DNA of 10,110 nucleotides. It comes from Hemicentrotus pulcherrimus. Its lineage: Eukaryota > Echinodermata > Echinoidea > Camarodonta > Strongylocentrotidae. The position numbers and the translations under genes are program-made. The stretch lies in assembly GCA_003118195.1 (NCBI GenBank), contig BEXV01000161.1:335330-345439 (forward strand), in the 5' to 3' direction. This document shows, in pieces, positions 8,393 through 10,110 of the stretch; the first letter of the stretch is position 1; each line of letters opens with the position of its first letter. The notes beneath the pieces are model-generated. The model saw only the letters and a program-made list of their open reading frames with translations. It was not told the DNA's origin and did not search any database.

Positions 8393-8787
8393 GTAAGTAA
8401 AAATACGACTGATGTTATATATCAAAGTTGTATTAACTATGCGTTATAAAGTACACGCACACTGATTTCGCTATTAACGTGTACGTGCAACTTTTCAATG
8501 ATTACATGCGCTGGTACTACTGTTGGGCTTAATCGACAGGGCTGGTTACCACGCAATCATATGAATTTATGCTTGGTTTTCACGATTTTATCCGTTTAAG
8601 AGAATTTAGTAAGATATTGAAAGTCGAAAAGAAGTTTGGAAATAATGCTTTGGTGTTAATGAAAGTCGAGGTTTATAATAAAGAAAATATCTGTATCACG
8701 TTGTTTTGACTATGAGAACTAGACATAAATGGTGTATAGTATAGGCCAAATCGATGCCCGAACATTAACGATGCAATTGGATATATA

Positions 8788-8876
8788 AATATTATTATTA
8801 TTAGTAGTAGTAGCACTAGTTGGTTTAGAAGAAGCAGAAGTAGTAGCAGAAATAGCAACAGTAGCAGCATTATTAT
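8788..8876. repeat. Imperfect trinucleotide repeat (ATT, AGT, AGC types)
   Basis: attattattattagtagtagtag is followed by degenerate agaagcagaagtagtagcag units and tattattgtt. It is preceded by ggatatataaat, which resembles the end of the SINE tails common in such genomes, so it may have grown from a lost retroposon tail. On the minus strand it reads as a run of leucines, which is not a gene. Confidence 0.75.
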
Positions 8877-9062
8877 TGTTATTCTGTGTTCTTATTTATC
8901 TAATCACAAAACATAATGTGTTTCACAATTTTTTCTGGCTTTGACCAACATCGACAAATAAACGTGCAATAGTCAAGAAATTAAAATGTGTTTAGTAGAT
9001 ATAACATAGTACAAATTAGTGTTTTGTTTCGTTCAACTTTTTTTCGCTCAGATATTTCAACC

Positions 9063-9098
9063 ATGGTCGGATACCATCAGAGCCTAAAACATGGATAA
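9063..9098 (+). promoter_or_regulatory. Upstream ORF overlapping the main start codon
   Basis: An 11-codon frame (MVGYHQSLKHG, stop TAA at 9096-9098) begins in the near-ideal context accATGg. It ends inside the main coding sequence in another frame, so ribosomes that initiate here cannot simply reinitiate at 9091. It would lower translation of the main protein unless the mRNA starts or is spliced downstream of 9063. Confidence 0.4.
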
Positions 9099-9168
9099 AC
9101 GGATTTTGAAAACATTTCTTCTCTTCATCTTACTGGATTCGCTTCCCAATGTAATTAGCGGAGGTCGG
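9091..9168 (+). CDS. Signal-peptide exon of a secreted or membrane protein
   Basis: This 26-codon exon encodes a textbook signal peptide: a basic n-region (MDKRILK), a hydrophobic core (TFLLFILLDSL) and a polar end (PNVIS), with likely cleavage after Ser23 (V-I-S/G). The start at 9091 has A at -3 and G at +4. The exon ends in phase 0 at a consensus donor, gtaagt, and the next usable exon at 9897 also enters in phase 0. The protein is therefore predicted to enter the secretory pathway. What it does after processing depends on exons mostly beyond the window, and the family is not identified. Confidence 0.75.
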
Positions 9169-9896
9169 GTAAGTCAATTTTTCGGTCAATCAAGAAAGAT
9201 TATTCGTTGCCTAATGTGTTTGGATAAAATCTGGTTATACAAAAAATGCCCCTAAGGACAAAACTACACAGAGTTAAATTGAACGTTGAAGTATCAGGGC
9301 TTTAAACAAAAACAATTCAATAAAACAAAAATAAGTGATCCTGGTGAAATGACTAATACGTGTTCCTTACTGAGAACTGGTCTGTGGTCATTGTAACGAG
9401 GATCACTGCAACACTGTTTTTAGATGGTCTAAACAAATCGCTTATAGAATTCTTTTCAGCCAAAACTGAACGATTACATTTTAACACCTAGGCCTACATT
9501 TTCCTAGTCTATAAAATGTGAAGGCGGCTAAATCAAATAAAAGACATGAGAGAGATTTGAAAATTCCACGGAAACCTTGTTGGGCCTTCAAGACTTATTA
9601 ACGGGTGTAATGGGAGTCAACAATAAGCTAACTTTAATGTGTTTTGCGTTACATGGTATAGGTACAAAGTTTAATAAGCGTGTGTAATGTTGTGTTGAGA
9701 TTTGTTGATTATTGATATAGATTAATCTGTATAGCCAGCATTTACCCAGTAATAAATTTTGAAGCAATATGAGTTCTATTGATCATACTTATTGAAAGAC
9801 AAACGAGTCGGGAGAAGAAAAGAAATAGGGCATGCTCCAACACAATGATAGACATAGACATATTTTAATAAAATCCAGTGACAGTATCGATTGCAG
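9169..9896 (+). other. Intron 1 of the second gene
   Basis: This 728-base AT-rich interval runs from gtaagt to gattgcag. The pyrimidine tract before the 3' end is weak. A stronger acceptor-like site (gaattcttttcag, ending 9459) lies inside, but an exon there would meet a stop after about 16 codons in phase. No repeat or RNA gene is seen. Confidence 0.5.
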
Positions 9897-10110
9897 GTCA
9901 TTAATTATACTCGTCGTTGTACTTATTTTGGATGCTGTCGTTGGCAAATTGTAAATGAGGCCTTTGAGCGGACTGGAGGCTTTTGCCCGAAAACTTATAC
10001 CCCATTCAACCCAACGAGACCGACACCAGACCCACATCAGACCCACACCAGACTCACACCAGACCCACACCAGACCCACACCAGACCCACACCAGATCCA
10101 CACCAGACAC
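9897..10110 (+). CDS. Second coding exon (partial): Cys-rich segment then Pro/Thr/His-rich repeat
   Basis: Read in phase 0 after the signal peptide, this stretch is open for 71 codons to the window end. It starts VINYTRRCTYFGCCRWQ, which contains an N-glycosylation sequon (N-Y-T). Four Cys residues are spaced C-x4-CC-x15-C, the last in GGFCPK. The CC, an aromatic residue, then G and C-P recall the last part of EMI or Nimrod-type modules, and FGCC recalls other extracellular Cys-rich repeats. Neither match is strong enough to name a domain. From about residue 42 the exon becomes an 11-residue repeat, TPDPHQTHTR plus L/P, encoded by the 11-base minisatellite. A stalk- or mucin-like linker is a fair inference. 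Doubts: the acceptor has a poor pyrimidine tract, a gtaaat at 9951 could act as a donor, and the repeat cannot contain stops, so its open length proves little. Confidence 0.5.
10020..10110. repeat. 11-base minisatellite, at least 8 copies, cut by the window end
   Basis: The unit is cccacaccaga. Copies start at 10020, 10031, 10042, 10053, 10064, 10075, 10086 and 10097, with another beginning at 10108. Four copies are exact (10042, 10064, 10075, 10086); the others differ by one base or so (ccgacaccaga, cccacatcaga, ctcacaccaga, tccacaccaga). The array probably continues to the right. None of the six frames contains a stop in the consensus, which also explains the long minus-strand frame at 9789-10103. 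Confidence 0.95.

Larger units (their letters stand above)
9052..9168 (+). other. First coding exon of the second gene, whole extent
   Basis: The acceptor aactttttttcgctcag ends at 9051 and the donor gtaagt lies at 9169-9174. The exon would contain 39 bases of leader and 78 coding bases. A second possible acceptor, ataccatcag, ends at 9080. It would shorten the leader and remove the upstream ATG. Alternatively transcription may begin here, making this the true first exon. Confidence 0.5.

Noticed and set aside
8673..8870. Leucine-rich minus-strand frame
   Set aside because: It is the translation of an imperfect trinucleotide repeat.
9460..9510. Alternative second exon after the acceptor ending at 9459
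   Set aside because: The acceptor is good, but in phase it gives about 16 residues and a stop directly after the signal peptide, with no poly(A) signal close by. The exon at 9897 has more protein-like content.
9789..10103. 104-codon minus-strand frame with Trp/Gly/Val repeats
   Set aside because: About a third is the stop-free reverse strand of the 11-base minisatellite; the rest lacks features and is antisense to the proposed exon.
10020..10110. CRISPR-like array
   Set aside because: Units are 11 bases and directly abutting with no spacers, in an intron-containing animal genome.

Overview
This is animal (metazoan) nuclear DNA. It is AT-rich, the genes are split by GT-AG introns, and the long non-coding stretches hold decayed retroposons. 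Two pieces look like SINEs with a conserved central domain of the kind I associate with marine deuterostomes, so an echinoderm such as a sea urchin is the best guess. That is recognition from memory, not a database result. There are no bacterial operons, CRISPR arrays, rRNAs or intact tRNAs.

Layout, left to right. Positions 490-1552 hold the 3' end of a plus-strand gene: a 128-base exon encoding a Cys-rich juxtamembrane segment and one transmembrane helix, then a terminal exon encoding a hydrophilic tail. The tail contains a 48-residue module in two tandem copies, and the splice phases of the two exons agree. A poly(A) signal follows the stop codon directly. From about 1.56 to 8.3 kb I find no supportable host gene. 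This interval holds a tRNA-derived SINE (about 3976-4305, +), a minus-strand LINE 3' end with the decayed C-terminus of its reverse transcriptase (about 5831-6598), a second SINE fragment (about 7756-7935, +), and small simple repeats and hairpins.

From about 8.3 kb a second plus-strand gene begins. It has a possible non-coding leader exon ending at 8392. A first coding exon follows (9091-9168, a clear signal peptide, with the donor gtaagt). A second exon from 9897 is phase-compatible, Cys-rich, and runs off the window's right end through an 11-base minisatellite. Because 11 is not a multiple of 3, the minisatellite encodes the same 11-residue Pro/Thr/His-rich repeat in every forward frame, and the reverse strand is open as well.

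Both genes appear to encode cell-surface or secreted proteins with fast-changing internal repeats. They lie on the same strand about 7 kb apart. Whether they are related cannot be judged, because the extracellular part of the first and most of the second lie outside the window. The most interesting points are the coding 11-base minisatellite, the duplicated tail module with almost only amino-acid-changing differences, and an upstream ATG in near-ideal context that overlaps the signal-peptide start.
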